Assembly (NCBI RefSeq): GCF_024623725.1
Contig: NZ_JANKHG010000001.1
Location: forward strand, 310,001-374,000
Origin: Limnobacter parvus
Lineage (GTDB): Bacteria; Pseudomonadota; Gammaproteobacteria; Burkholderiales; Burkholderiaceae_B
DNA length: 64,000 bases
Direction of reading: 5' to 3'
Positions 17,879 to 27,053 of this stretch are shown piece after piece. The stretch's first letter is position 1. Each line of letters begins with the position of its first letter. A program made the position numbers and the translations under genes. The notes below the pieces were generated by a model. The model made no database searches. It was not told the DNA's origin and worked only from the letters and a program-made list of their open reading frames with translations.

Positions 17879-19264
17879 ATGCGTCAAAAATTGCGTCAAA
17901 TAAGTTTGGTATCTGTCGGTGTTGTAGCCGGTGTATTAGTGAGTGTGGGCATCAGTGCGGTGGCCCAGCGGCAACAGCCTGAAGCATTGCCTTTGAGCGA
18001 ACTTCGTCAGTTCACCGAGGTGTTCGGCGCCATCAAGAATTTTTATGTCGAACCAGTAGGCGACGACAAATTGTTCAATGGTGCCATCAGCGGCATGGTG
18101 TCCAATCTTGACCCTCATTCCAGCTACCTGGATGCTGAAGCATTCAAAGAACTGCGCGTAGGCACCCAAGGTGAATTTGGTGGTCTGGGCATTGAAGTGG
18201 GCACGGAAGACGGCTTCGTCAAGGTAATTTCCCCCATTGAAGACACCCCAGCCGCGAAAGCGGGTGTGAAAGCTGGCGACTTGATCGTAAAAATTGATGA
18301 CAAGCCGACCAAGGGCATGAGTTTGTCTGATGCAGTGAACCTGATGCGCGGCAAGCCCAAAACAGAGATTCGCCTGACTTTGCTGCGCAAGGAAGCGGAC
18401 AAGCCCATTGAAGTCACCATTGTTCGCGATGTAATTCGCGTTCAAAGCGTGAAATCAAAAATGCTGGATGACAGCATTGGTTACGTGCGCATTACCCAGT
18501 TTCAAGAACACACCGGCGAGTATTTGGTGAAAGCCATTAATACTTTGCAAGCCAAAACCCCCATGAAAGGTTTGGTGCTTGATTTGCGCAACGACCCGGG
18601 TGGTTTGTTGAATGCTGCTGTGGGTGTAAGCGCTGCATTCTTGCCACAAAATACCTTGGTGGTTTCAACCGATGGCCGCACCGAAGACTCCCAGCGCAAA
18701 CTGGTGGCTGGCCCTGAAGACTACCTTCGCGGCCGTGAGAAAGACTACTTGAAAGAACTAAGCCCGATTGCCAAAACGGTGCCCATGATTGTAGTGGTGA
18801 ACGGTGGGTCGGCTTCAGCCTCGGAAATCGTGGCTGGTGCATTGCAAGACCACAACCGCGCCAAGGTGTTGGGTACACAGACCTTCGGCAAGGGGTCTGT
18901 GCAAACCATTTTGCCCCTGAACAACAACACTGCAATCAAGTTGACCACTGCGCGCTACTACACCCCAAAGGGCCGTAGCATTCAGGCCAAAGGCATTGAA
19001 CCCGATTACGTGGTGACCGAAACCCCGGAAGGCGATATTGTTGAGCGCGTTCGTGAGGCTGACCTGACACGCCACTTGAGCAACGACAAGGGCGAGGAAA
19101 CACCAAGCGAGAAAAAAGCCGACGGCAACAAGAATGCAGACATGAAACCCGTTGTATTCGGCGATAAAGACGACTACCAGTTGCAGCAGGCATTGAATTA
19201 CCTGAAAGGCAAGCCGGTCGTGCAAAACCGCAAAGCAGCACAAACTGCAAAAGCGACCAAGTAA
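17879..19264 (+). CDS. ctpA: C-terminal processing protease, S41 family
   Basis: 461 residues: an N-terminal signal or anchor, a PDZ domain (around GLGIEVGTEDGFVKV to KAGDLIVKIDD, about 100-180) and the S41 catalytic core. The catalytic Ser is in NGGSASASEIVAGAL and the Lys in TQTFGKGSVQT. These periplasmic proteases trim C termini and regulate cell-wall hydrolases, which fits the EnvC-like neighbour. ATG at 17879 follows a GGAA site; the in-frame start at 17855 lies inside envC. Confidence 0.94.
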   Translation: MRQKLRQISLVSVGVVAGVLVSVGISAVAQRQQPEALPLSELRQFTEVFGAIKNFYVEPVGDDKLFNGAISGMVSNLDPHSSYLDAEAFKELRVGTQGEFGGLGIEVGTEDGFVKVISPIEDTPAAKAGVKAGDLIVKIDDKPTKGMSLSDAVNLMRGKPKTEIRLTLLRKEADKPIEVTIVRDVIRVQSVKSKMLDDSIGYVRITQFQEHTGEYLVKAINTLQAKTPMKGLVLDLRNDPGGLLNAAVGVSAAFLPQNTLVVSTDGRTEDSQRKLVAGPEDYLRGREKDYLKELSPIAKTVPMIVVVNGGSASASEIVAGALQDHNRAKVLGTQTFGKGSVQTILPLNNNTAIKLTTARYYTPKGRSIQAKGIEPDYVVTETPEGDIVERVREADLTRHLSNDKGEETPSEKKADGNKNADMKPVVFGDKDDYQLQQALNYLKGKPVVQNRKAAQTAKATK

Positions 19265-19287
19265 GCAGCCATCCAGGCGGCCAAACC

Positions 19288-20049
19288 ATGGACCTGCGAG
19301 ACTTGAATGACGAGGAGTTACTTCGGTACTCCCGTCATATACTTCTTGATGAAATTGGAATTGAGGGTCAATCCCGCATTGCCAGTTCGAAAGTGCTGGT
19401 GGTGGGTGCCGGTGGCCTGGGTTGCCCCAGTGCGCTTTACCTGGCCAGCGCAGGCGTAGGTACCCTTTACATTGCCGACGACGACGAAGTCGACCTGACC
19501 AACTTGCAACGCCAGGTGCTGCACACCACCGCTCGTGTGGGCATGCCCAAGGTTGATTCTGCCAAAACCCACTTGAATGAACTGAACCCCTGCAGCACCA
19601 TTGTGCCAATTGCGCATCGCCTTGAGGGCGAGGAACTTGAGCAGCTTGTGGCCAAGGTGGATGTGGTGCTGGACTGTTGCGACAACTTTAAAACCCGCCA
19701 CGCTGTGAACAGGGCCTGCGTGAAATTCGGCAAGCCCCTGGTTTCCGGTGCGGCCATTCGGCTGGATGGCCAACTTGCGGTGTTCGAATTGAACAATCCC
19801 GAGGCGCCCTGCTACCACTGCCTGTTCCCTGAGGGCGACGATGTGTCTGAAGTACGCTGCGCGACCATGGGTGTGTTTGCCCCGCTGACTGGCGTCATTG
19901 GCACCCTGCAAGCCAGCGAGGCATTGAAAATTCTGGCGGGTTTTGGTCAGCCGATGTACAGCACGCTGCAAATTTACGATTCGCGCAATTGCGAATTCAC
20001 CAAAATGAAGATTCGCAAAGACCCAAAGTGTGGGGTTTGTTCTGCTTAA
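19288..20049 (+). CDS. moeB: MoeB/ThiF family adenylyltransferase
   Basis: 253 residues. E1-like enzyme that adenylates the C terminus of a sulfur-carrier protein (MoaD or ThiS). The N-terminal RYSRHILLDEIGIEGQ block, nucleotide motif GAGGLGCPSALYLASAG, and DCCDNFKTRHAVN are typical. Zinc cysteines appear as CYHC and CGVC. It could serve molybdopterin or thiamine synthesis; MoeB is preferred by length and context. It lies 23 bases after ctpA and overlaps the convergent phosphatase gene by four bases. Confidence 0.9.
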   Translation: MDLRDLNDEELLRYSRHILLDEIGIEGQSRIASSKVLVVGAGGLGCPSALYLASAGVGTLYIADDDEVDLTNLQRQVLHTTARVGMPKVDSAKTHLNELNPCSTIVPIAHRLEGEELEQLVAKVDVVLDCCDNFKTRHAVNRACVKFGKPLVSGAAIRLDGQLAVFELNNPEAPCYHCLFPEGDDVSEVRCATMGVFAPLTGVIGTLQASEALKILAGFGQPMYSTLQIYDSRNCEFTKMKIRKDPKCGVCSA

Positions 20050-20738
20050 AACCTTGCAGTGCGAATGGCCTCGAAGTGCCGAACCCTGTGCTTTACTTTC
20101 GCGGTTAAGCCACGCGGCTTAAAACCCAGGCCGGGAAAGGTTATCCAGCTGGTTTGAATACCGTGGCGCGCAGCCTGCTCCAGATGCCCAAAAGTGTCGT
20201 CGACCAGAAGTGCCTTTTTGCCTTTCAATTTGCTTTTCAGGTTGGGCCACAAAATTGCGGCGGGTTTGGGCCGCCAGGTTTGGTGAACCACCATGTCTTC
20301 AATGGCAATAACTGCATGCAAATGGCGATAAAGACCAAGTTCTTTGCACAAGGCAACCGCATACGCGCGCGGGGCGTTGGTCAGCATGATCCGCAAACCG
20401 GGCAAACGAGCCAGACGATGCGGCACGCTGCCATGGCGCGAGCTGATTTGCCTGAACCCCTGAAACTGATGGGTGTTGGCCAGAAAATGGTGTGGGTCGG
20501 TTTTGTGGTGCCGCATCATGCCCAGCAAGGTAGCACCGTAGCGCAACCAATAGCGGGTGCGCAACTCGCTGGCTTGTTGAGGGTCCAAAACAAGATGCTC
20601 GGCCAGGTAGCGCGTCATTTGGCGATTGATCTCGGGCAGAATATGGGAAGACGCGTGGTGTAGGGTATTGTCCAGATCGAGCAAGTACACTTTGCCAGAC
20701 AAGCCCGCATGGGGACGACGAATATAACGAATGCGCAA
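20046..20738 (-). CDS. HAD-superfamily pyrimidine 5'-nucleotidase-like hydrolase
   Basis: About 230 residues. HAD motif I is LLDLDNTLHHASSH, motif II is LTNAPRAYA, the Lys is in TWRPKPAA, and motif IV is LLVDDTFGHLEQA. This layout is that of the SDT1/pyrimidine 5'-nucleotidase subgroup. There is no ATG at the expected place: TTG at 20738 is assumed, and a GTG immediately before YLLDLDN or an upstream TTG at 20810 are alternatives. The 5' end abuts the divergent M15 peptidase gene. Confidence 0.8.
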   Translation of the reverse strand: MRIRYIRRPHAGLSGKVYLLDLDNTLHHASSHILPEINRQMTRYLAEHLVLDPQQASELRTRYWLRYGATLLGMMRHHKTDPHHFLANTHQFQGFRQISSRHGSVPHRLARLPGLRIMLTNAPRAYAVALCKELGLYRHLHAVIAIEDMVVHQTWRPKPAAILWPNLKSKLKGKKALLVDDTFGHLEQAARHGIQTSWITFPGLGFKPRGLTAKVKHRVRHFEAIRTARF

Positions 20739-20743
20739 AACGA

Positions 20744-21214
20744 ATGAACCTGAAGTTGATTTTTCATCCTGAATTTTGTCAGGACACCTTGTGCCATTCT
20801 GACACTGCAAAGCGGTGCGGTCTAGACAACAGCTGCCCGCCCGACCTGTTGATCAATTTAAGCCGACTTTCCAGTTTGCTGGGTGAAATTCAGCAGTCCC
20901 TGAATATTCCTGCTGGTGCGTTAAAGATCAACAGCGGCTTTAGGGCGCAGGCCTTGAATGCACAAGTGGGTGGGGTGCCAAACTCGCAGCACTGCCTCGG
21001 CCTGGCGGCCGATGTGGTGTGCCCTGCTTATGGCACACCCTATGAGTTGGCAGCGGCAATTGCACAACTGCCATGTGAATTTGATCAACTTATTCTGGAG
21101 TTTGGAAAATGGGTGCATGTGTCTGCTGCGCCCCTAGGCCAGGCAGCGCGGCGGGAATGCCTCAGCATTTTCAGTAACAATGAAGGCTACCTTGAAGGCA
21201 TTGTGAAGCGATGA
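20744..21214 (+). CDS. M15-family D-Ala-D-Ala carboxypeptidase-like peptidase
   Basis: 156 residues, the peptidase M15_3 type found in phage endolysins and bacterial wall enzymes. Zinc ligands: His and Asp in NSQHCLGLAADVVCP and His in KWVHVSAAP; INSGFRAQALNAQVGG is the conserved lead-in. No signal peptide is seen, so its location is unclear. It overlaps the DUF3108 gene as ATGA. A related but distinct M15 gene lies at 49603. Confidence 0.85.
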   Translation: MNLKLIFHPEFCQDTLCHSDTAKRCGLDNSCPPDLLINLSRLSSLLGEIQQSLNIPAGALKINSGFRAQALNAQVGGVPNSQHCLGLAADVVCPAYGTPYELAAAIAQLPCEFDQLILEFGKWVHVSAAPLGQAARRECLSIFSNNEGYLEGIVKR

Positions 21215-21987
21215 AACAAATGAATAGCACTATTTTGAAATTTGGACTCGGCTTGACCCTGGCCTTTGTGCAGGCTGGTGCGGGGTGGGCCAATGAGGCC
21301 ACTTGCCGAGGCATGGGCAAACAGGTGATCGACACCGACCTGCAGTTTTCAGTCACCCACAGCCAAATTCCGGGTGAACTGGCTGTGAGTACCCACAAAT
21401 TGCGTGTTGCCGGTACGCAGTACAAACTCGAATCGACTTCACAGGCCAAGGGCTTGCTTGCTTTGCTGTATTCAGGCCAACTGACACAAAAAAGTGAAGG
21501 TTTACTGGATTCACAAACTGGCCTGACGCCCCTGTATTACGCCGAACAACGGGGAAAAAAACCGGTGGCAGAATCAATGTTGAATGCGGAAACCCAACGC
21601 ATTCAGTTCAAGCGAAACGGTGAATCAGCGCCCTACGAAAAAGGCCTTCAAGACCGACTTAGCATGGTGTATCAAATTGCTGCACGGCTGCGGTGCAACA
21701 GCAACTTAAAAGCTGGCGATACGTTGCCCTTGCGGGTAATGAGCACTGGGCGCCTGAGCAATGAGGTGTTTACGCTGCAAAAAACTGAAGACATCTCGCT
21801 GAATCTGGGCAAAGGAGAACGCCGAGTCAGTACGCTAGTGCTTGAAACAACACCGGAAACGTCGGACGATGAGATTGTGCGGATTTGGTATGCGAAAGAT
21901 TTGAACTGGCAACCCGTGAAAATCCAGATTCAGGACAATGAAGGCAAAACACTGACCCAAACCCTGATTTCAACCGGCAAAAGTTAG
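21211..21987 (+). CDS. periplasmic DUF3108 protein
   Basis: 258 residues with an N-terminal signal peptide (cleavage near GAGWA-NE). The body matches DUF3108: beta-rich, with KLRVAGTQYKLES, KSEGLLDSQTGLTPLYYAEQR and IWYAKDLNWQPVKIQI near the end. Its function is not known; an envelope role is likely. It is translationally coupled to the M15 peptidase gene, which suggests a cell-wall link, and it ends tail to tail with gspC, overlapping by four bases. Confidence 0.82.
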   Translation: MKQMNSTILKFGLGLTLAFVQAGAGWANEATCRGMGKQVIDTDLQFSVTHSQIPGELAVSTHKLRVAGTQYKLESTSQAKGLLALLYSGQLTQKSEGLLDSQTGLTPLYYAEQRGKKPVAESMLNAETQRIQFKRNGESAPYEKGLQDRLSMVYQIAARLRCNSNLKAGDTLPLRVMSTGRLSNEVFTLQKTEDISLNLGKGERRVSTLVLETTPETSDDEIVRIWYAKDLNWQPVKIQIQDNEGKTLTQTLISTGKS

Positions 21988-22499
21988 CCATTCGCTGGCA
22001 CTCGACGAAGCAAATTTGGGTCTGCGCCCAAAATGGGTAAATTCACTTGATGACGCTGGCCACTGCGGCGCATTACCGCAAAGGTGGGGCCAACTTCTTC
22101 CAGTGTCCAGCCGTTGGCAACCTCTTCGCCCACGCGTTTGGATTGGGCGGGCTGACCTTCAATCGACATAACAGCTGCGCCCTTGCCTTCGCTGTTTGCG
22201 AATATACCCACCAAGTTCACTGAAGGTGGAGTGAGTCCACCGGCTGTTTCAACACCCATTAAACGCGCCTCAGGCGACTGGTCAATTTGGTATTTTGTCG
22301 AAGCTTGTGCGGGCATGGCGGGTGCCACTTGGGGGGCAGGTGCAAACAACTTGATGACAACCCATACAGCCAGCGCCACTGCAGCAAGCAACAAAAGCAT
22401 GCGCAGGGTTTGGATAAGCCTGGGTGAAAGGTTTGGAAAGGCGACTGGGCGTTTCAATGCAAGTTTCATGTTTGGTGTTCGGAAATGCGAGATTCTCAT
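21984..22499 (-). CDS. gspC: type II secretion system protein C (inner-membrane clamp)
   Basis: 171 residues. One membrane helix (about 34-54) is followed by a Pro/Ala linker and the HR domain (SVNLVGIFANSEGKGAAVMSIEGQ to QVNLPILGADP) that contacts the secretin. It ends after HR and lacks a PDZ domain, as in betaproteobacterial GspC. ATG at 22499 is chosen because AGG lies five bases upstream; ATG at 22469 (MKLALK) is the alternative. It is divergent from the rest of the gsp operon and preceded by a hairpin terminator in its leader. Confidence 0.85.
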   Translation of the reverse strand: MRISHFRTPNMKLALKRPVAFPNLSPRLIQTLRMLLLLAAVALAVWVVIKLFAPAPQVAPAMPAQASTKYQIDQSPEARLMGVETAGGLTPPSVNLVGIFANSEGKGAAVMSIEGQPAQSKRVGEEVANGWTLEEVGPTFAVMRRSGQRHQVNLPILGADPNLLRRVPANG

Positions 22500-22554
22500 C
22501 ATAACCTGTGCCGTGATGGCCTGCACGGACCTGAGCAAACAAGGTGATTACGCC

Positions 22555-22591
22555 AAAAAAAACCGGACGTGCCCCACGGGGGTGTCCGGTT
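22555..22591 (-). terminator. intrinsic terminator in the gspC leader
   Basis: Arms AACCGGAC (22561-22568) and GTCCGGTT (22584-22591) with an inner CCCC/GGGG stem; on the minus strand it is followed by U8 (22555-22562). It lies 56 bases before the gspC start, with no minus-strand gene upstream of it, so it must end a short RNA or attenuate gspC. Confidence 0.75.
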
Positions 22592-22675
22592 CTTAAGCCA
22601 TGCTTCAAGGGTGTCGGCAGCAATTGCTGCCCACTTTGCCAGTATGGACACACCCGAACCCCCGAGAAAGACCCT
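22555..22675 (-). ncRNA. candidate structured leader or small RNA upstream of gspC
   Basis: Read leftward, this segment holds GGGTGT...ACACCC enclosing the perfect palindrome GGCAGCAATTGCTGCC (22615-22630 region), then a strong terminator hairpin. Bases near 22660-22672 (CGGGGGT, GGGTGTGTCC) could also pair with the 5' arm of that terminator, giving alternative folds as in attenuators. TTGACA at 22737-22742 (minus) is a possible -35 with a poor -10. No known riboswitch or sRNA family was recognised. The rest of 22500-22804 shows no gene. Confidence 0.35.
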
Positions 22676-22804
22676 GTTTATGTGACAGACCACCGAGTTT
22701 TACCGTCATCCAACACACAAGGCGAATGCAGCCTGCTGTCAAATATTCATAAAATGGGTGTAACCTTCGACAAGGATAATTTCGATTTACTAACACGGTT
22801 GTTT

Positions 22805-23266
22805 ATGAAAAAGTTTAATTCGCATCAAAGAACATTTCAGGCCAAGCGCTTGAGCAAAGGTTTCACACTAATCGAAATAATGGTGGTGGTCGTAATTCTG
22901 GGTATTTTGGCCACGCTGGTTGTTCCCAAAATCATGGGTCGCCCTGATGAAGCGCGTGTAGTGGCTGCAAAACAGGACATCGCTTCTGTTATGCAGGCTT
23001 TGAACCTTTACAGGCTGGACAATAGCCGTTACCCCACAACTGAACAGGGCCTGCAAGCCTTGGTGACTCCACCCTCGACCGAACCACAACCACGCAATTA
23101 CAAGCAAGGTGGCTATTTGTCGCGCTTGCCAGTGGACCCCTGGGGCAGCAATTACCAATTTCTGAGCCCCGGTATCAACGGTGAAGTGGATGTAATGAGC
23201 TTTGGCGCTGATGGCAAAGCCGGTGGTGAGGGCGTCAATGCCGACATTGGTTCGTGGAGTCTCTAA
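22805..23266 (+). CDS. gspG: type II secretion major pseudopilin GspG
   Basis: 153 residues. Prepilin peptidase site [18 protein letters not shown] with Glu at +5 of the mature form, preceded by an 18-residue basic leader. The C-terminal pseudopilin features [21 protein letters not shown] and [12 protein letters not shown] (calcium-binding loop) are intact. First gene of the rightward gsp operon; an in-frame extension to 22544 crosses the intergenic hairpins and is rejected. Confidence 0.96.
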   Translation: MKKFNSHQRTFQAKRLSKGFTLIEIMVVVVILGILATLVVPKIMGRPDEARVVAAKQDIASVMQALNLYRLDNSRYPTTEQGLQALVTPPSTEPQPRNYKQGGYLSRLPVDPWGSNYQFLSPGINGEVDVMSFGADGKAGGEGVNADIGSWSL

Positions 23267-23747
23267 GCAGGGATTCACCCTGCTTGAATTGCTGGTGGTG
23301 ATCGTCGTACTGTCGATCGCCGCTGGACTTATTGTGGTCCGCGGTACACCCGGCGATTCAAACTATCTGGAATCGGATGCCAAAAAACTGGCCCAGTTGC
23401 TGCGAATTGCGCAGCAGGAATCGTTGCTTAAATCCAAAGACATTCGATTTATTGCAGGTGAAGAAGGCTACACCTTCGAAGAGTTTACTGGTACCCGCTG
23501 GGTGCCTGTGGCCACCGAACCCATGTTGCGCACTCGCCTTTGGGACAATGGCCCCTACAAAGTGACCCTGTTCAACGAAGGTCTCGAAAACAGATTTTTA
23601 ACCCTTGAAAGTCAAGCCGGGCTGACGCGGCAAGCCATTGTACTTCAACGTAACCAGGTTCAGGTTGTGCTGGAAAGCCAGGCCAGCGGCGTGTTTAAGC
23701 TGGGCAAACCCAACACGGTTTTAAGCCAGGCCAGCCGAAACCCATGA
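23238..23747 (+). CDS. gspH: type II secretion minor pseudopilin GspH
   Basis: 169 residues with prepilin cleavage site [17 protein letters not shown]. The body is the GspH/FimT type: [23 protein letters not shown] and GYTFEEF. ATG at 23238 lies inside the gspG 3' end (29-base overlap) behind GAGGG at good spacing, so translation is coupled. Start further upstream (23202) is possible but less likely. Confidence 0.88.
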   Translation: MPTLVRGVSKQGFTLLELLVVIVVLSIAAGLIVVRGTPGDSNYLESDAKKLAQLLRIAQQESLLKSKDIRFIAGEEGYTFEEFTGTRWVPVATEPMLRTRLWDNGPYKVTLFNEGLENRFLTLESQAGLTRQAIVLQRNQVQVVLESQASGVFKLGKPNTVLSQASRNP

Positions 23748-24118
23748 AGCAGCAGCGCGGTTTTACTCTGATTGAAGCGCTGGTGGCGATGACCATCATT
23801 GCGGTCGCTCTGATTGCCTGCCTGAAAGCAGCTGGCAACTTGAACATTCAGCAAGACGACATGATCAAGCGGCAATACGCACAATGGAGTGCCAACAACG
23901 CCGCCAACTTCATTCGGGTGTCCGGTGTGTTTCCAAGTGCACAAATTACGCAGCAGATCTGCCCCCAGGGCAACTTCCGGTTTGTTTGTCTTGTTGAAGT
24001 TACCAACACCCCCAACCCCAATTTTCGACGCGTTGAAATTCAGGTGAAAGACGCTTTTGAGGGCGATGCTGGCAACCAACTGGCCCGCTTGGTTATTTTC
24101 TTGAGTAGTGCACCATGA
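23744..24118 (+). CDS. gspI: type II secretion minor pseudopilin GspI
   Basis: 124 residues. Very short leader MKQQRG then FTLIEALVAMTIIAVAL, the prepilin N terminus, followed by a helix and a small beta domain (FRFVCLVEVTNTPNPNFRRVEIQV). It forms the pseudopilus tip with GspJ and GspK. ATGA overlaps with both gspH and gspJ. Confidence 0.92.
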   Translation: MKQQRGFTLIEALVAMTIIAVALIACLKAAGNLNIQQDDMIKRQYAQWSANNAANFIRVSGVFPSAQITQQICPQGNFRFVCLVEVTNTPNPNFRRVEIQVKDAFEGDAGNQLARLVIFLSSAP

Positions 24119-24837
24119 GCCCCATGAACACACAGCAGCGCGGATTCACCCTGCTGGAAGTGTTGGTGGCACTGGGCATTGTGGCGGTGATTTCGATATT
24201 GTCGTGGCAAGGCCTGGAAGAAGTGCTGCGCTCGGCCAACCGTGTGACAGAAGTCGACGAGCGGGTGCAAACGGTTAGCGCAGTCTTCTCGCAACTCGAA
24301 AAAGATTTGGGTGCGCTTGAAATGACGTTGAATGCGCCCACACCTGACGCCGATTTTGTGGAAGTGACGGGCAATGGTTTGTTGCTGCAATTCACTCAAC
24401 GCAATACCAGTGAGCCGGCTTACCGAGAACGGGTTGAATGGATAATCGAGGGCAGTAATCTACTTCGAATTTCACGCCGTGAACTGAACCCTGATGCGCC
24501 TTCAGTCAGTGAGCCCATACCCGCACGTGGCATGCAAATTCGACTATTGCGCGAACCTGGCGGCTGGAGCGGCCCGGTTATTTTCGGAAACCACACGGTG
24601 CAAGAACGCAGCGACCTGGAACTGCAAGGCCCAGCACTTCAGTTGAATTCCGGCGGCGGAGCTGCTGCGCCACCGCCGAGTGACGACGACAGCGAAAACC
24701 CCGGCAGGGAACCGCCCGAGACACCGACTGGCCAAAATCAAAACGCTCAAACCCTGGTTCGTGCAGTTGAAGTCAGCTTGACTCAAACCAACAACCAAGC
24801 GGTGACGCGCGTGTTATTAACAGGTGGGGTGTACTAG
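24115..24837 (+). CDS. gspJ: type II secretion minor pseudopilin GspJ
   Basis: 240 residues. Prepilin site QRG-FTLLEVLVALGIVAV. Typical GspJ blocks are LSWQGLEEVLRSANRV and a beta-rich domain with EWIIEGSNLLRISRREL. A Gly/Pro/Asp-rich insert (about 180-215) precedes the last strand. Start ATG overlaps the gspI stop; its stop overlaps the gspK GTG by one base. Confidence 0.92.
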   Translation: MSPMNTQQRGFTLLEVLVALGIVAVISILSWQGLEEVLRSANRVTEVDERVQTVSAVFSQLEKDLGALEMTLNAPTPDADFVEVTGNGLLLQFTQRNTSEPAYRERVEWIIEGSNLLRISRRELNPDAPSVSEPIPARGMQIRLLREPGGWSGPVIFGNHTVQERSDLELQGPALQLNSGGGAAAPPPSDDDSENPGREPPETPTGQNQNAQTLVRAVEVSLTQTNNQAVTRVLLTGGVY

Positions 24838-25799
24838 TGCAGATACATCCAAAAAACCCAGCAAGCAACACGCAACGCGGCGCGGCAGTGGTCATGGCAC
24901 TATTTATCGTTGTGCTGTGCACCTTGGCCGTGGCGCCTTTGATCTGGAACCTTTTTGCCACAGCCAAAACCATTTCAGTGGCCGCGGCCCGCGACCAAGC
25001 CGATGCGGTAAGCCGAAGCGGGGTGGACTGGGCTCGGGTAATTTTGCGCGAAGACGCGCGAATTTCCACCACCGACACCCTGACTGAGCCGTGGGCAGTG
25101 CCTTTGGCTGAAAGCCGCATCAACGAAGGTTTGTTGCGCAAGGAAGAAAATATTTCGGAAGCAGACGATCGCGAAGTGGTGCTGACTGGCCGCATTGAGG
25201 ATGCACAGGGTCGGTTTAACCTGCGCAATTTGGGCGCGGACAATGCCCGCCAAAGCCAGTGGTTGGCCGCTTTCACCAAATTATGCGATTTGCTCAGCGT
25301 GCCAACGGACCAGCGCAATTTGCTGGTTCAAACCCTGGGCACCATGTTTTTGCCCAAACAGGACAATACGGAAGAGCAAGGCAATAGCCCTGACGAACTG
25401 CCCATGGTAGCGGCCTTGCGGTGGGAGGAGTTTCGGGGCAAGTACGGAATTACAGAGGAAACATGGAACCAGCTAAGGCCCTATGTGGTGATTTTGCCGG
25501 TCGCCAGCGCTTTAAATGCCAACACTGCATCTGCAGAGCTGCTTTATGCGGTAATAGAAGACATGAACTTTGGCGACGCACAACGCCTGCTGGCCCAGCG
25601 TGAACGGGTCACTTTCCGCAATGTGGCGGACATTCGGGCAGCATTGAATGCGAACACAACGATAAACAATGATTTAATAACCGTAAGCAGCAATTACTTT
25701 CTGGTGGAAGGCACTGCACAGGTTGAGGAGGCGTTGATCCGAACCCGGGCCCTGCTCGAGCGGCGCGATCAGCGTGTGTATGTGATGTGGAGACAATAA
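24837..25799 (+). CDS. gspK: type II secretion minor pseudopilin GspK
   Basis: 320 residues with GTG start. Leader ends at QRG-AAVVMALFIVVLC; there is no Glu at +5, as is normal for GspK. RIEDAQGRFNLRNL and the helix-hairpin-helix-like NANTASAELLYAVI and NVADIRAALNAN segments identify the family. It caps the pseudopilus tip. Start overlaps the gspJ stop by one base (TAGTG). Confidence 0.93.
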   Translation: MQIHPKNPASNTQRGAAVVMALFIVVLCTLAVAPLIWNLFATAKTISVAAARDQADAVSRSGVDWARVILREDARISTTDTLTEPWAVPLAESRINEGLLRKEENISEADDREVVLTGRIEDAQGRFNLRNLGADNARQSQWLAAFTKLCDLLSVPTDQRNLLVQTLGTMFLPKQDNTEEQGNSPDELPMVAALRWEEFRGKYGITEETWNQLRPYVVILPVASALNANTASAELLYAVIEDMNFGDAQRLLAQRERVTFRNVADIRAALNANTTINNDLITVSSNYFLVEGTAQVEEALIRTRALLERRDQRVYVMWRQ

Positions 25800-27053
25800 T
25801 TGAACAACAACCAACCCTTGTTGGTGATTTGGTGGCCCAAGGCCCTGGACCAAACTCGCGCAGAAGAAGAAGGCCGCATGCTGAGGGTGCGCTACCAAGT
25901 GCAAGCCCGCAGTGGCGACAAGCTGCATGGCGGTGAAGAAGCGCTGAATAAACTGCCCAAGGACCTGCCCTGCCTGGTGTTGGTGAACCCCACCGAGCTT
26001 GGGCTTTTTGCGGTGGTGCCACCCAAACTTTCGGGCAACAAACTGAAGGAGGCTTTGCCTTTTTTGGTAGAGCCCTACCTGCTGAATGAACCGGAAGAGA
26101 ACCATGTCAGCCTGTGGCCCAATTTACCCGGCCACACAGGCGGCGCGAAATTGGCCGCTGTTCTTGGGAAGACTCGAGCCAGAAGCATTGTCAGCACCTG
26201 CGCGCAGCAGGGCTTAAAACTGGCGGGCCTAAGCTGCGAAACCCTGCGTGAACGCACGGGAAGTGAAGGCGCAGCCTGGTTAAGCGGTGAAGATTTCATT
26301 CTGGTGGATGGCATTGACACGCCATTGCTAACCCCCACAGCCCAGCCCGCCGTATTGAAAGTGATGCTGCAACGCCGCCTGCAACAACTTGGCGCTCCCA
26401 TCATTCAGCTAAGCGCCAACGACCACGACTGGCTTGCACAGCAAGTCGACGGCGCAATGGGCGAGAACAAAATACAAAGCAGCACCCATGCACCCATTGA
26501 ACCCCTGCCGCGACTGTTGAACAAAAGCCTGCTGGGCGCAGATGAATTGCGGAAGATGGGCATGCGGCCCATGGCCAGCCAAGGGGGCTACGGCAAGCTA
26601 CTCACCCCGGCGTTGGTGTTGGTGGCAGTGGCTGTGTTGGGTTTGAATGCCTTGGCATTTAAGGCGAACCGCGCCAACGCCGCGATTGAAGCGCAAATCG
26701 CAGAAAGCTACGCACAAGCGCTGCCCACCACGCCCATGGTGGCCGACCCATTGCTGTTGATTGAGCGTGAGAAACGCAACCTGAACGCCGGGTTGGACAC
26801 CAGCAATGCCCAAGGCCTGAGCGCCCTGCTTCACGAAGTAGGGCTGGCCATGGAACAGGCGCCTTTCAATAGCATGGTTGATTTTGCATGGGCAGAAAAC
26901 ACACTGAGCGTGCGCTTCAATGCCAATGTAACCGAAGACCAGCAAGGCGAGGCTCTGCAGAAACTGAAAGCCCGAAGACTGGATGCCAAATGGTTGATTG
27001 GGGCGCAATCGAACTTGCCAGTGCTTCAACTCAAAAAAGGAGCAACACCATGA
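25800..27053 (+). CDS. gspL: type II secretion protein GspL
   Basis: 417 residues. A cytoplasmic actin-like domain (about 1-255) that binds GspE, one membrane helix (LVLVAVAVLGLNALAF, about 278-294), then a periplasmic ferredoxin-like domain. Start is TTG directly after the gspK TAA; no ATG is available nearby. The stop overlaps gspM as ATGA. Confidence 0.88.
   Translation: MNNNQPLLVIWWPKALDQTRAEEEGRMLRVRYQVQARSGDKLHGGEEALNKLPKDLPCLVLVNPTELGLFAVVPPKLSGNKLKEALPFLVEPYLLNEPEENHVSLWPNLPGHTGGAKLAAVLGKTRARSIVSTCAQQGLKLAGLSCETLRERTGSEGAAWLSGEDFILVDGIDTPLLTPTAQPAVLKVMLQRRLQQLGAPIIQLSANDHDWLAQQVDGAMGENKIQSSTHAPIEPLPRLLNKSLLGADELRKMGMRPMASQGGYGKLLTPALVLVAVAVLGLNALAFKANRANAAIEAQIAESYAQALPTTPMVADPLLLIEREKRNLNAGLDTSNAQGLSALLHEVGLAMEQAPFNSMVDFAWAENTLSVRFNANVTEDQQGEALQKLKARRLDAKWLIGAQSNLPVLQLKKGATP

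Noticed and set aside
22555-22675. Signal recognition particle RNA or a known riboswitch (for example c-di-GMP)
   Set aside because: The conserved GGAAGGAAGCAGCC loop of 4.5S RNA and the conserved cores of common riboswitches are missing.
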